A stretch of DNA of 36,176 bases from CAZTLI01 sp964614375 (GTDB taxonomy: Bacteria > Chloroflexota > Anaerolineae > Aggregatilineales > Phototrophicaceae), in contig CAZTLI010000002.1 of the NCBI GenBank assembly GCA_964614375.1, positions 1 to 36,176 on the forward strand, in the 5' to 3' direction. Below, one piece after another: positions 24,303-33,398 of this stretch (the stretch's first letter is position 1; each line of letters opens with the position of its first letter). Below the pieces are notes generated by a model that made no database searches, had not been told where the DNA came from, and saw only the letters and a program-made list of their open reading frames with translations. Position numbers and translations under genes: made by a program.

Positions 24303-24364
24303 TATAATTTCTTTTGAGAATTTACATATACTATGCCTATGTACGAGAAAAAAGGGGGCAGGCT

Positions 24365-24667
24365 ATGTCCGACACAATTGAACGCCTACACGCCAAAGTC
24401 AGAGGCCGGGTGCAGGGTGTCAGCTTCCGTTACTATACGACGCAGCAGGCGCGGTCATTAGGGCTGACCGGGTGGGTGATGAATCTGCCGGATGGTCAAA
24501 CGGTGGAAGTGACCGCCGAGGGCAGTCGCGAGGATTTGCTGTCTCTGCTCGATTGGTTGAACACCGGGCCAGGTGGTGCGCGTGTGGATAATCTGGATTC
24601 TGCATGGCAGACAGCGACGGGCGAATTCAGCGATTTCCGCACACGCTACAACCTCGAATACGATTAA
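24365..24667 (+). CDS. acyP: Acylphosphatase
   Basis: At 100 residues it has the standard acylphosphatase length. The active-site loop is VRGRVQGVSFRYYT, whose second-half arginine binds the acyl phosphate, and the conserved catalytic asparagine is in WVMNLPDG. EGSREDLLSLLDWLNTGPGGARVDNL follows as in other members. The enzyme hydrolyses carboxyl-phosphate bonds such as acetyl phosphate or 1,3-bisphosphoglycerate in the cytoplasm. ATG 24365 is chosen since an AGGGGG-type ribosome site precedes it closely and the protein starts as expected; a longer frame from 24314 is unlikely. It stands alone, with an AT-rich hairpin region before it and a terminator after it. Confidence 0.94.
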   Translation: MSDTIERLHAKVRGRVQGVSFRYYTTQQARSLGLTGWVMNLPDGQTVEVTAEGSREDLLSLLDWLNTGPGGARVDNLDSAWQTATGEFSDFRTRYNLEYD

Positions 24668-24799
24668 CAGGCGCACGCATTCAAACACTTTTCTAGCACA
24701 TTTCTGATCTCCACGTCACATTTAGATAACATTTTGCATTTAATCTGAAGGGGAAGCTGGTTTCTCCCCCGTAACCAGTAACATTTCCCCTCCAAGGAA

Positions 24800-24833
24800 G
24801 CGGCTGTGGCTCCCCACACAGCCGCGCTTTTTT
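24800..24833 (+). terminator. Rho-independent terminator after acylphosphatase
   Basis: GCGGCTGTG pairs with CACAGCCGC around an 8-nt loop, then GCGC and TTTTTT follow. It sits directly before the stop codon of the convergent membrane-protein gene (24835). On the minus strand the T-run after the stem is weak, so it mainly serves the plus strand. Confidence 0.8.
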
Positions 24834-24834
24834 A

Positions 24835-27468
24835 TTAACTGTGATTGTGCCGTTTGCGCCGCCACCGCCGCCACCATTTATCCACTTCGAGCAGATACAC
24901 TGTGATGATTCCTGCCGCAATCAGCGTGATAAACCCGCCAATAAACACCAGCGGCGGACGATAGGCGAAGATGACGACGTGTTCCTCTGTGCCGGGTGGA
25001 ATCTGCACACCAATCATGCCGCGCATATACCCAACACTCTCTAATTGCGCGGGTTCGCCATCCACCCACACTGCCCAACCGGGATAGGCGATTTCTTGCA
25101 CGGTGACGACCAGCGTAGAATCGGGGTCGGCCTGGACACGCATGGCGATGGTGTCCGGCAGACGACCATAATCGGCAATCGGCGTCGTCAGCGCGGCGGG
25201 TAGTGCTTCGACGGCTTCATTCAATGCGAAAAAAGGGATAGTGAAGGCATACGATAGCGGCGGTTCACGCAGTTCATACAGGCAGAAATTCTCGCCAATA
25301 CGTGGGCCATCCAGCACGGGTCTATACCCCCATTCGGTCAATATCTGCGGGTCTTCGGTGCGCCAGGCGACGGCAAAGCGCGGATGCAGTGTCGTCATGT
25401 CGATATGTCCGATGGTCGGCGGAATCGACAGCGGGAAATAATCGGCCTCGACATCATACAACCGCACATCGAATTCCTGAAAGGCCGTCACTAAATCATA
25501 ATTATGACGACGGGCAGTCAGGGCTTCATCGGGATACGTCTGCCGCAGCCAACCGACACAGGTTGACGTATACATCTCGATTTGACCGGGCAGGGCGTGC
25601 CATTCCCACGTCGCGGCAACAGTCCGTCCAGCAACGAAGGATAAGGCGGTCAATACCCCGACCACCGCCGCGCGCAAGCCCCATAAGACCCATTCATCGG
25701 CGATGAGCATCCGCCAATTGTGACGCAGTGTGAAGAGGACACGCCGCACGTCCGCGCCAAAGTCCGCAATAATTGCCCGCAGCAACCCATCGACACGCAT
25801 CGCGATGAGCACCGCTATCCAGAAGGACGCCACAGCCAATGCCCGCCCCACAAAGCGCCACTGCCCTAACAGCGGCACATGCTCATAGAGCCAGACAAAC
25901 ACCGGATTGCCACCCGCGCCCCATAGCGTGCAGATGATGACCATGAGGATGCCGACCCACCATATCCGCGATAATCCACGCAGTCCCGGACGATAGAGGA
26001 ACGGGTAAATGGGCGGAATGACCACAAACATCAACGCGGCATACCACAACGGCGTGACGAAACTATAGTAAAAGTGGAGCTTGCCCGCGCGCAAACCGCG
26101 AGTGGGTTCAAACACCTGCATCGTCAGGATGTTCATGCCGTCATCGTTAAAGTAGGCGTCGATGACCCGACCCATCGGTGCGATTGCGCCCGCTTCTTTT
26201 TCGTCCTCATGCCCGCCGAACATCTCTTGATGCAACCAGATAGGCAGCAGTGTCATGGCGCTCAACGCAATCGTGAACAATCCCGCCAGGATCAAGCGGC
26301 GTAGACCGATAAGATTCAGCCATTCGCCCGGACGCAGTTTGACCAGATGCGAGAGTGTCAGCAGGATGAGAGACAGCAGCAGCGGCAGCGTGTACCAGAT
26401 ATTGCCCGCGAAGAATAACAGCGCGAACATGATTCCGGTCAATGCCACTGCCCAACGCCGTCCACCACGCAGCACGACAATCGCGCCACCTGTCACCCAC
26501 GGTAAATAGGCCTGACTCACACCGAGTTGATAATAGCCTTCGCCAATCATGGCGGGCATGTTGCCTTTACCTAATATCAGCAGTCCCAAGAGCACGCGCC
26601 CAACACTGCCCAGCCCCAGCGCCCAACCTAAAAACCAGCCGCCCACGCCCGCGAACACGGCATAGACCATGACACTCAATTTGATGCCCGTCTGACCACC
26701 GTAGAGCAAACTCGGCCCCATGCTCAGAGGATTGAGCACAAATGTAAACGGGTTATCGATCAGCGGTTCGCCAAATTCCAGCCACGGCTGCCACAACGGG
26801 ATATAACCATAGTCGTGCAATGTATCAGCGGCGAGATAAGCCGAACTGGTCAACCATTCCGCTTCACGTCCGCGCAGATGGGTGAAATGATTGTTATAGC
26901 GGAAGCCTTCGGTCACATAAAGCGCGATGAAAATGACGATAGCCAGTTCAATCACTGCCAGCAGCATTGGCGGACGTTTTGGGAGCAAGAGAGTCGGACG
27001 TGGTGTGCGACGCCGTATGCCTCTATACGCCTGCCAGCGTGGAGACCACCATGCGCGAATAGGCTGCCGCTGCATATACAGCCCGGCTGTGAGTGCGCCG
27101 ACCACACTAAAGCTGAAAACCGCCGTCGCCCATTCATAGGGCAAGGCGATAATCACCAGCACCAAACCGATGAAGAACAGGCCAAAACTCGCCCAGCGTT
27201 GCAGCGAATAGGTCGGTTGATTATCCTGAACCGGCTCTATTGGTTGTAAGTCATCCAGTGACGGCGGGGCATCGACGGCGGGCATTTCGGCAGTGTCGTC
27301 TTCCGGGATGGGTTTGGGTTGCGGTGCAGGGGGTGGCGGCGTGACAGTTTGCGCTATGGGCGGGTCGCTGCGACGGCGCATCCGCCGGACTGTAAAAATG
27401 ACCGCCGCGCTCACTGCGACCAGTCCAGCCAGCCAGCGTGTACGTGATGGAGGTTGATTGTCTGTCAT
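24835..27468 (-). CDS. Large polytopic membrane protein, YfhO-like
   Basis: This 877-residue protein starts with a short membrane helix (LAGLVAVSAAVIFTV), an Arg-rich patch and a long Pro-rich linker (about residues 40-85). It then spans the membrane many times. The loop LWQPWLEFGEPLIDNPFTF with its acidic residues lies where GT-C glycosyltransferases bind lipid-linked donors. The C-terminus has the YPGWAVWVDGEPAQL motif common to YfhO-family proteins, before a last helix and a basic tail (KWWRRWRRKRHNHS). YfhO in Gram-positives is linked to lipoteichoic-acid glycosylation. Here a sugar-transfer role in cell-envelope synthesis is inferred. The ATG overlaps the upstream stop as ATGA, so translation is coupled to the preceding GT-C gene. 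Confidence 0.8.
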   Translation of the reverse strand: MTDNQPPSRTRWLAGLVAVSAAVIFTVRRMRRRSDPPIAQTVTPPPPAPQPKPIPEDDTAEMPAVDAPPSLDDLQPIEPVQDNQPTYSLQRWASFGLFFIGLVLVIIALPYEWATAVFSFSVVGALTAGLYMQRQPIRAWWSPRWQAYRGIRRRTPRPTLLLPKRPPMLLAVIELAIVIFIALYVTEGFRYNNHFTHLRGREAEWLTSSAYLAADTLHDYGYIPLWQPWLEFGEPLIDNPFTFVLNPLSMGPSLLYGGQTGIKLSVMVYAVFAGVGGWFLGWALGLGSVGRVLLGLLILGKGNMPAMIGEGYYQLGVSQAYLPWVTGGAIVVLRGGRRWAVALTGIMFALLFFAGNIWYTLPLLLSLILLTLSHLVKLRPGEWLNLIGLRRLILAGLFTIALSAMTLLPIWLHQEMFGGHEDEKEAGAIAPMGRVIDAYFNDDGMNILTMQVFEPTRGLRAGKLHFYYSFVTPLWYAALMFVVIPPIYPFLYRPGLRGLSRIWWVGILMVIICTLWGAGGNPVFVWLYEHVPLLGQWRFVGRALAVASFWIAVLIAMRVDGLLRAIIADFGADVRRVLFTLRHNWRMLIADEWVLWGLRAAVVGVLTALSFVAGRTVAATWEWHALPGQIEMYTSTCVGWLRQTYPDEALTARRHNYDLVTAFQEFDVRLYDVEADYFPLSIPPTIGHIDMTTLHPRFAVAWRTEDPQILTEWGYRPVLDGPRIGENFCLYELREPPLSYAFTIPFFALNEAVEALPAALTTPIADYGRLPDTIAMRVQADPDSTLVVTVQEIAYPGWAVWVDGEPAQLESVGYMRGMIGVQIPPGTEEHVVIFAYRPPLVFIGGFITLIAAGIITVYLLEVDKWWRRWRRKRHNHS

Positions 27469-29561
27469 GGCTGCCGATAACGATTATTGACCCGTGCCGC
27501 GAAATACATCACAAATTGTCGATCCGAGGGCAAATTGTACGGGCTTAACGCCGGACGCGCCAGCGTAAAATATTGACTGATGAGGCTGAAGGTCTCGGTA
27601 TCGTCGGGTTCGATGAAAAAAGCGTGATTGACCGTGTTGGATAGGGTACGGACATAATCCGGTGTCAGGTCACCGGGAAACAGATGCACAATTCGTATGT
27701 CGTCACGTCTGAAATAGCGCAGCACCGTTTCTACATCAAACTGCCAGATTATCGTGCGTCCGATGAGGTGAACATCCGTATTTGGCGGGAGTTGCACCGC
27801 GCGTAATAGGGCGTCATCGCCATCGCGGAAGTATTGTCCCTGCTCATCGGTCAGATGAAAATGCGCGTCGAAGTTGGGCAGCAGATCACCGAAATAATAG
27901 ACCGTCTGATACCCCATCGCGCCCACAACCAGCACAACCACCAGCCCGCGCGCCGAACGCGATAGACCATTATGCAGCGATGACGCCCCCGATGGCAGCA
28001 CAATCGCCAGGGTATAACGAATGCCGAGCGCAATCGTCAGCACCAGTGCCGGATAGACGACCAGATAACGTGGCGCGGAGAGACTGTCGCTAATCAAGCT
28101 GTTGCCCAGCGCCGCGCCCAGCAGCCACAACGCCAGCAATCCGCCGCGTGGTGTGAACAACCATGCGCCTGCCACACCGACGCCCAACAAAAACAGCGGC
28201 ACAATAGCAGGTAACACGAATCCGCCACCCCGCCCACTGGCATAAAACCAGCTATAGTCCGGTATCTGGATGTAACCCAGCAGTGGCACGGCGATTTGTT
28301 CCAGCACCGTTGTCACCGGATTTGCGCCATTCGCCAGTAAACGTTCCCAATCGGCGGCGCTGCGTCCCATTGCCGAAAAGCGCGTGGTCGTATCTTCGGA
28401 TCGTGCTGCGAGCGTATAATAAAAGGGTACAGCGACGATGACGAACACCGCCAGCATAATGACAATCTGCCGCCGCACCACCGGACTCCAGCGCACTGTC
28501 CCGCGCAGCCTGCCGACAATGACCGTCCACACCGTCCAGCCAATCACCAGCGCCGGGAAGAACAGGCGGCCACCTTCATAGAAATACTGCGTCAATCCCA
28601 GAAACACGCCCGCAATCGCAAAATCGCTCTGCCGCCCCCGCTTAAAGCCGCGCGCCACATACACCAGCGCCATAATCCCAACAAACGGATCGGCGACGTT
28701 GTTGATTCCGATTCGGCTGAAATGGACGTGCGGCGGGAAGGTCGCCAAGAGCGCCGCTGCAATGAGGGCGGTCTTATGGTCAAATACTTCGTCCGCCAGT
28801 CGATACAGCGCCCACACCGTCGCCACACCAAAAAACACGCTGATAATCCGCAGCGCGCTTAAGCTCGGCCCCATCAAACTAGCCGACCAGTATTGCAAAT
28901 AGCTAAACATCCAGGTGAAGGCCGTCACCTCACTAAACGGACTCAAGAGGTGGACATTGCCCTCACGCCACATATCGGTCACCGCGCGGGCATAGTGCAT
29001 TTCGTCGATGAAACGGTGTGTGCCGCCTGTTTCCAGATTGACCACGCGCACGATAAACGCCAGCAGCAGAATGCCGACCAGCAGCCAGCTTGACCGTTTT
29101 GTTTGACCTGAACGCGACTTGCCTCTAACGCGCTGTACCCCGCCACCTGCAAAGCCCGATGTCACCAGCGCAATTCCGCCGATGAAGAGTAGGAATTGCA
29201 GATGGAATGACAGATTCCACAACCAATTAAACACCACACTGCGGGCATTCTCTCCCGTGAGGCCATTGGATTGCGCCAACACACACAGCAGGACTCCACC
29301 TAACGCGACCCGGCGCCAATTGATGGGAATATGGGTATGGTCAATCGGGGTATACAGCGGCGCGACACGGGCACGCTGCACGGTGAAAATCAGCAAAGCC
29401 GCGCCCATCAGCAATGCCAATAAGCCCACTAGACGGTCTTCATTGCCGGGGCGGAAATAATAGGCGCTGATGCTCATCGCCACGACTGCGAGAATCGTTA
29501 GCAATCGTACCGGAAGCGAAATTCGGTGACGTGGTTCACGGGGCGCATTGTCGGTCAACAT
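27465..29561 (-). CDS. GT-C membrane glycosyltransferase (ArnT/PMT-like), paralogue 1
   Basis: A 698-residue polytopic protein of the GT-C fold, similar to the ArnT, PMT and GT39 group that use polyprenyl-phosphate sugars. The first large loop carries the acidic catalytic-type motif FIDEMHYARAV. Membrane segments alternate with LLATFPPHVHFSRIG and GVFLGLTQYFYEGGRLFFP, both found almost unchanged in the upstream gene. A soluble C-terminal domain of about 150 residues follows the last helix. The ATG at 29561 overlaps the stop of the upstream gene as TGATG, whereas the TTG at 29564 is less likely. It is the middle gene of a three-gene operon and shares the ATGA junction with the YfhO-like gene. 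The sugar and acceptor are unknown. Confidence 0.84.
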   Translation of the reverse strand: MLTDNAPREPRHRISLPVRLLTILAVVAMSISAYYFRPGNEDRLVGLLALLMGAALLIFTVQRARVAPLYTPIDHTHIPINWRRVALGGVLLCVLAQSNGLTGENARSVVFNWLWNLSFHLQFLLFIGGIALVTSGFAGGGVQRVRGKSRSGQTKRSSWLLVGILLLAFIVRVVNLETGGTHRFIDEMHYARAVTDMWREGNVHLLSPFSEVTAFTWMFSYLQYWSASLMGPSLSALRIISVFFGVATVWALYRLADEVFDHKTALIAAALLATFPPHVHFSRIGINNVADPFVGIMALVYVARGFKRGRQSDFAIAGVFLGLTQYFYEGGRLFFPALVIGWTVWTVIVGRLRGTVRWSPVVRRQIVIMLAVFVIVAVPFYYTLAARSEDTTTRFSAMGRSAADWERLLANGANPVTTVLEQIAVPLLGYIQIPDYSWFYASGRGGGFVLPAIVPLFLLGVGVAGAWLFTPRGGLLALWLLGAALGNSLISDSLSAPRYLVVYPALVLTIALGIRYTLAIVLPSGASSLHNGLSRSARGLVVVLVVGAMGYQTVYYFGDLLPNFDAHFHLTDEQGQYFRDGDDALLRAVQLPPNTDVHLIGRTIIWQFDVETVLRYFRRDDIRIVHLFPGDLTPDYVRTLSNTVNHAFFIEPDDTETFSLISQYFTLARPALSPYNLPSDRQFVMYFAARVNNRYRQP

Positions 29562-31618
29562 CAATCATCCCCCTGAACCAGATTTTGACTATCGCTGGCG
29601 GCATAAATCATGATGAATTGGTCGTCATCCGGCACAACAGCGTGCGGACTATAAACCGGTGCTTCCAGATGAAACACACGGTCAATCAATTGATAGGTTG
29701 TGTGGTCTTGTGGGTCGATGAAAAAGGCGTAATCGACACCCGCCGGCAAATCACGCAGCCAGTCTTCGGTCAGGTCGATGTTCATGATCGTCGTCAACTG
29801 TTTATCCGGTGTGAGAAAGTGCAGGAATTCGCCCGCATAACCTAAATCGAAATAGTACGATGGTATCAGAATAACGTGTGTGCCTGCCGGGAGTTCCGCC
29901 GCGCGCAATACCGCATCATCGACATCCAACACCGGGCGCGCCGCCCGAAACTGCCAGTTGAAATAGCTCAAGTGGGGGCCGAAATAGTAAATTGCCTGTC
30001 CGACTGCCAGTATCGCCACCAATCCGACCAGCGCCGTGCGATAATTGACTCTACGGAACGCCAGTCTGATTGAATCCGTTGGGAATAGCAATGGCAGCCC
30101 ATAACGCACACCCGCCGCAGTCAGCACCATCAATATCGGCATCACGCCAAGATAACGGGTTGTCGCGGCGCTGTTGAGCATCAGCAGACCGTTGCCCAAT
30201 GATGTGCCAATCACCCACAAGACTAAAATGAACGCCGGACGACGCGGACGAAACAGTGTAAACGTCAGGCCTAGCAGGAAGAAGGGCACGACCATCGGCA
30301 AAATCAACGCCGTCTGACCGCCATAGAAAACCGATGTTTCTGGCATCCCGACATAGACGAGGAAGGCGCGCCGAACCTGGTCGAGTTGAATGCCGAGCCA
30401 GCCATCTTCCGCGCCCGATAGCAGGAATGTGCGCCAGTAATCGAGTCCCAACCCGGCATCGCCCATCCGTCCCGCCAGCGGCGCATCAATCACCAGCCAG
30501 GTGTAATACAGCGGGATGCTGGTAACCACCGCCACCAACAGCGACAGTCCCAATCCACGCCAGTGTATCAGCCGTCGCTGACCCGTCACGACCAACCAGC
30601 CGAGAATCAGCACGAGGAACAGCGGGAAAAACAGCCGTCCGCCTTCGTAAAAATATTGCGTCAGCCCCAGGCACACACCTGCCAATATGAATGGCATCCG
30701 TCCACCGCGCCGGAAGCCGTGCAGCAGCAGCCCAACCGCCGCCACACCAAACAGCGAATCGGCAATATTCAACAGTGCCAGACGACTAAAATGCAAATGA
30801 GGTGGGAACGTTGCCAGCAGCAATGCGGCAATCACCGCCGTCCGCCGATCAAACAGCGAACGCGCCAGCAGATAGGCCGCCGGAACAGCCAGCGCGCCGG
30901 TCACTGCACTTGCGCCGCGCAATCCCGCCAGCGTATTGCCCATGATTTCGACGGACAGATATTGTCCATAGGCGAAAAACCAGGGGAATGGCGATATGCC
31001 GGTCATAGGCCACAGCAATTTCACATCGGGGAACTGTTGTAAGGCCAATACTTCAGCCACAGTATTCAGTTCGTCGATCAGGCCGCGAATGGTCTCGCCC
31101 GCCGCAATAAGTCGCAGCACTAAGGCCAACAGCGTGATGCCAGCGACAATCCATACTTCGCGCCGTCGCAGCCAGGCAGTGGATAATCCACCGCCGACGC
31201 CCCACACGAACAGCAGCAAGCCTCCGGCAAAGGTCATAAACTGGAGGTGATACGAAATTTCCAGAGGCCAGCCCATGCCAAAATGCCAGCTCATGAAAGG
31301 CGGACGCTGCATTTGCATGAACAGGCATAGTAAAATCAAACCCGCGCTAAGTGCCAGCCAGTGGATAAGCCGCAGACCGGGTATGGGACGTGATTCAGCA
31401 GGCGAATCAGCCTCTAATAGGGAATCCCCACTCCGGCGCAAGGCCAGCCACAGCACCACGCCGCCCAGTGCCAGCAGTACCCATCCCCAGAATTCACCGA
31501 TGCGATGGGGCAGCGCAAATTCAAACGTCGCCAGAAGCAGGAGTCCACCGCCAATCCGCGCCTGTTGATGGGACGTGGTACTGTGGAGACGTTGGAAAGC
31601 CATTGCAATGAAGGTCAT
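29561..31618 (-). CDS. GT-C membrane glycosyltransferase (ArnT/PMT-like), paralogue 2
   Basis: This 685-residue polytopic protein is a clear paralogue of its downstream neighbour. It shares LLATFPPHLHFSRLA and GVCLGLTQYFYEGGRLFFP and the same domain order, with a catalytic-type loop GLIDELNTVAEV instead of FIDEMHYARAV. The extended C-terminal region reads HVILIPSYYFDLGYAGEFLHFL and ends at LVQGDD. The pair probably arose by duplication and may act on successive sugars of the same lipid-linked glycan. It is the first gene of the operon. The ATG at 31618 has no clear ribosome site; the ATG five codons later is an alternative. A TATAAT-like -10 (31672-31677, minus strand) lies upstream without a good -35. 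Confidence 0.82.
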   Translation of the reverse strand: MTFIAMAFQRLHSTTSHQQARIGGGLLLLATFEFALPHRIGEFWGWVLLALGGVVLWLALRRSGDSLLEADSPAESRPIPGLRLIHWLALSAGLILLCLFMQMQRPPFMSWHFGMGWPLEISYHLQFMTFAGGLLLFVWGVGGGLSTAWLRRREVWIVAGITLLALVLRLIAAGETIRGLIDELNTVAEVLALQQFPDVKLLWPMTGISPFPWFFAYGQYLSVEIMGNTLAGLRGASAVTGALAVPAAYLLARSLFDRRTAVIAALLLATFPPHLHFSRLALLNIADSLFGVAAVGLLLHGFRRGGRMPFILAGVCLGLTQYFYEGGRLFFPLFLVLILGWLVVTGQRRLIHWRGLGLSLLVAVVTSIPLYYTWLVIDAPLAGRMGDAGLGLDYWRTFLLSGAEDGWLGIQLDQVRRAFLVYVGMPETSVFYGGQTALILPMVVPFFLLGLTFTLFRPRRPAFILVLWVIGTSLGNGLLMLNSAATTRYLGVMPILMVLTAAGVRYGLPLLFPTDSIRLAFRRVNYRTALVGLVAILAVGQAIYYFGPHLSYFNWQFRAARPVLDVDDAVLRAAELPAGTHVILIPSYYFDLGYAGEFLHFLTPDKQLTTIMNIDLTEDWLRDLPAGVDYAFFIDPQDHTTYQLIDRVFHLEAPVYSPHAVVPDDDQFIMIYAASDSQNLVQGDD

Positions 31619-31972
31619 GGGGCGCGTTCGGGATAAGCGTATGTGTAGATAGCGATTCCGTGTACAATGGAATTATAGTAGATTTTAGCACCCGAAAGGC
31701 TTAAATATTTGTATAGACCGGGTAAGGATTTGCTTATTCTTCTTTCAAAACAGTCATGCGTGATGCGGAAGAACAGTGATGAGGACTGAGCAAGCGCAAG
31801 TGCCCAATAGGGTATAGATCAACATAGCGTAGAAACCTTATCCTCTGTGCGCTTTGCGGTTCAATTATCTTTTAGTCAGCGGCGAGAGGCCAGCAGCCAT
31901 TTTCATCATTCGGATGGGGCGCTGCAAGCTGATGTGGCTAGCGCTTCTGTTAAATAGTTCTGGAGACTTTGT
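31619..31972. other. Intergenic region between divergent operons
   Basis: The 354-bp gap separates the GT-C operon (-) from the CBS operon (+). It holds a possible -10 for the minus operon at 31672-31677 and a degenerate repeat at 31841-31868. I found no convincing gene; the minus-strand frame at 31906-32376 is the antisense of the CBS gene. No clear plus-strand promoter was found, although GGAG lies 6 nt before the CBS start. Confidence 0.5.
31841..31868. repeat. Degenerate CGCAAAG-type repeat (copy B)
   Basis: TCCTCTGTGCGCTTTGCGGT followed by TCAATTAT shares CTGTGCGCTTT with copy A at 22128-22160 and has the classic ...GCTTTGCGGTTCAAT end of these dispersed repeats. Two copies in one window suggest a spread family in the genome. 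Confidence 0.4.
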
Positions 31973-32452
31973 ATGGCAAAACAAAATTTAGAGCAGCGAC
32001 TTCTAGGCGAATCGGTGCGGGTACTCGATTTGACCGAATTTTGCTTGGTGACAGAAGATACAACTGTCGAAGAAACGATTAATCGGATGCGCGAAACGGG
32101 TGAAAATTGTGCGCTCGTCGTCGGGCAGCGGACGCGCCTCGTCGGGATTCTGACAGACCGCGATGTGCTGCGTAAAGTGGCGGGCAAACCGGAAATGTGG
32201 GAAAAACCGGTCACAGAAGTCATGACCGCCAATCCACAATCCCTGACCCAATCGGCAACCACAGGCGACGCGCTGCGACTGATGGAAAAAGGCGGTTTTC
32301 GCAATGTGCCGATTGTGCATGAAAATGGCGCGATTGTGGGCAATGTCACCCATTTTGGTGTGCTGCGTTTCCTCACCGATTACTTCGCACAGGCGGTTTA
32401 TAATCGCCCGCCCGACCCGGAAAATTATGCTGACCAGCGCGACGGCGGTTAA
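31973..32452 (+). CDS. CBS-domain pair protein
   Basis: The 159-residue protein consists of two CBS domains, about residues 15-72 and 80-143. Signatures are VEETINRMRETGENCALVV...RLVGILTDRDVLRKV and VTEVMTANPQSLTQSATTGDALRLMEKGGFRNVPIVHENGAIVGNVTHFGVLRFL. CBS pairs (Bateman modules) bind adenine nucleotides such as AMP, ATP or S-adenosylmethionine and act as energy sensors. A good ribosome site (GGAG, 6 nt spacing) precedes the ATG. It heads a run of closely spaced genes (14 bp to DUF4058), so it may modulate the metabolism of the KorA enzyme, which is inferred from position only. Confidence 0.9.
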   Translation: MAKQNLEQRLLGESVRVLDLTEFCLVTEDTTVEETINRMRETGENCALVVGQRTRLVGILTDRDVLRKVAGKPEMWEKPVTEVMTANPQSLTQSATTGDALRLMEKGGFRNVPIVHENGAIVGNVTHFGVLRFLTDYFAQAVYNRPPDPENYADQRDGG

Positions 32453-32466
32453 CAGGCCAAAATCGG

Positions 32467-33375
32467 ATGTCAATTCACTTGCGCCAGAATGTTTACAACG
32501 GTGTCAACGCGCACCTGCATAGTGTGCTGCAAACACCCGGCACGGACGAGTCGCCGTCGCCCTGGCGCGGCTTCCATAATCAATTCATCACGCATATTAT
32601 GGAAGCACTCAATGCCGCGTTGCCGCCGGGATACGTCGCGGTCAATGAGCAGTCACTGCAAATTCTGGGCGAGACCGATGGTGGCATCCCGATTCGCAGT
32701 CGTCCGATACCGGATGTTTCGGTCATGCAATCCGGTACTGCACACAAGGCACAAACACAGGCTGCACCGGACACACCCACGCTGGAATTGACCGTTGTCG
32801 AGACGCTTGCGCCCGATAACAGTATTGACGCTGTGCGCGTGTATCGTCAAACAGAACACAGTCTATGGGGGCGGCCTGTCGCGCATATCGAACTGCTGTC
32901 GCCATCAAATATGCCGGGTGAGACGAATTTCGTGGCCTATACGACCAAACGCAGTGCCACCCTCCGCAGCACCATTCCGATGATTGAACTCGACCTGCTG
33001 CACGAATCGCCGTCCCCCATTCACAAAGTCCCGTTGTATCCTATGGAAGTCGGGTCATTTGCGTATGCAGTCATCGTCAGTGACCCGCGACGTACCGCAG
33101 AAGGGCGCGTAAGAGTCTATGGCTTTACGGTGGATGCAGCGATGCCAACGGTGACTATCCCACTCGTCGAGGAGGATGAACTCGGGTTCAATTTTGGCGA
33201 CCCGTATCAAGCGGGTTATGAACGCGGCCCCTGGCATAAACTGGTCGATTATAGTCAGCAGCCCGTGCGGATCGAGACCTATCACGAACAAGATCAAAAT
33301 CGCATCAAAGCGGTGATGGGGCGCGCCGCACAAACATTGGACATGCTCGCCGGGACAGCATCCGGTGATACCTAA
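32467..33375 (+). CDS. DUF4058 family protein
   Basis: The 302-residue protein resembles DUF4058, a family found mainly in cyanobacteria, planctomycetes and Chloroflexota, with no established function. Typical elements are the N-terminal HNQFITHIMEALNAALPPGYVAVNEQSLQI, then RPIPDVSVM, the central VAHIELLSPSNMPG, and the closing Y.AGYERGPWHKLVDY. The IELLSPSN strand with an acidic residue recalls nuclease-type folds, but I cannot see a convincing PD-(D/E)XK site. The gene starts 14 bp after the CBS stop and ends 23 bp before KorA, so it is probably in the same operon. Confidence 0.82.
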   Translation: MSIHLRQNVYNGVNAHLHSVLQTPGTDESPSPWRGFHNQFITHIMEALNAALPPGYVAVNEQSLQILGETDGGIPIRSRPIPDVSVMQSGTAHKAQTQAAPDTPTLELTVVETLAPDNSIDAVRVYRQTEHSLWGRPVAHIELLSPSNMPGETNFVAYTTKRSATLRSTIPMIELDLLHESPSPIHKVPLYPMEVGSFAYAVIVSDPRRTAEGRVRVYGFTVDAAMPTVTIPLVEEDELGFNFGDPYQAGYERGPWHKLVDYSQQPVRIETYHEQDQNRIKAVMGRAAQTLDMLAGTASGDT

Positions 33376-33398
33376 TAAGAATAGGAGTTAATTTCATC

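Larger units (their letters stand above)
23876..24364. other. Intergenic region with AT-rich hairpin island
   Basis: This 489-bp gap lies between the lipoprotein and acylphosphatase genes, whose starts diverge. The first half (23876-24150) shows no gene. The second half, about 24165-24335, is much richer in A and T than the neighbours and holds the two hairpins listed separately. Short open frames such as 23917-24111 (-) have no protein-like features. Confidence 0.55.

Noticed and set aside
24735..24800. Resemblance to a cobalamin riboswitch (GGGGAA, CCCCCGTAAC)
   Set aside because: It is too short, lacks the full B12 box and multi-stem core, and lies downstream of both convergent genes, so it controls nothing.
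31906..32376. 156-residue minus-strand open frame in the CBS region
   Set aside because: It is antisense to a clear CBS-domain protein with a good ribosome site.
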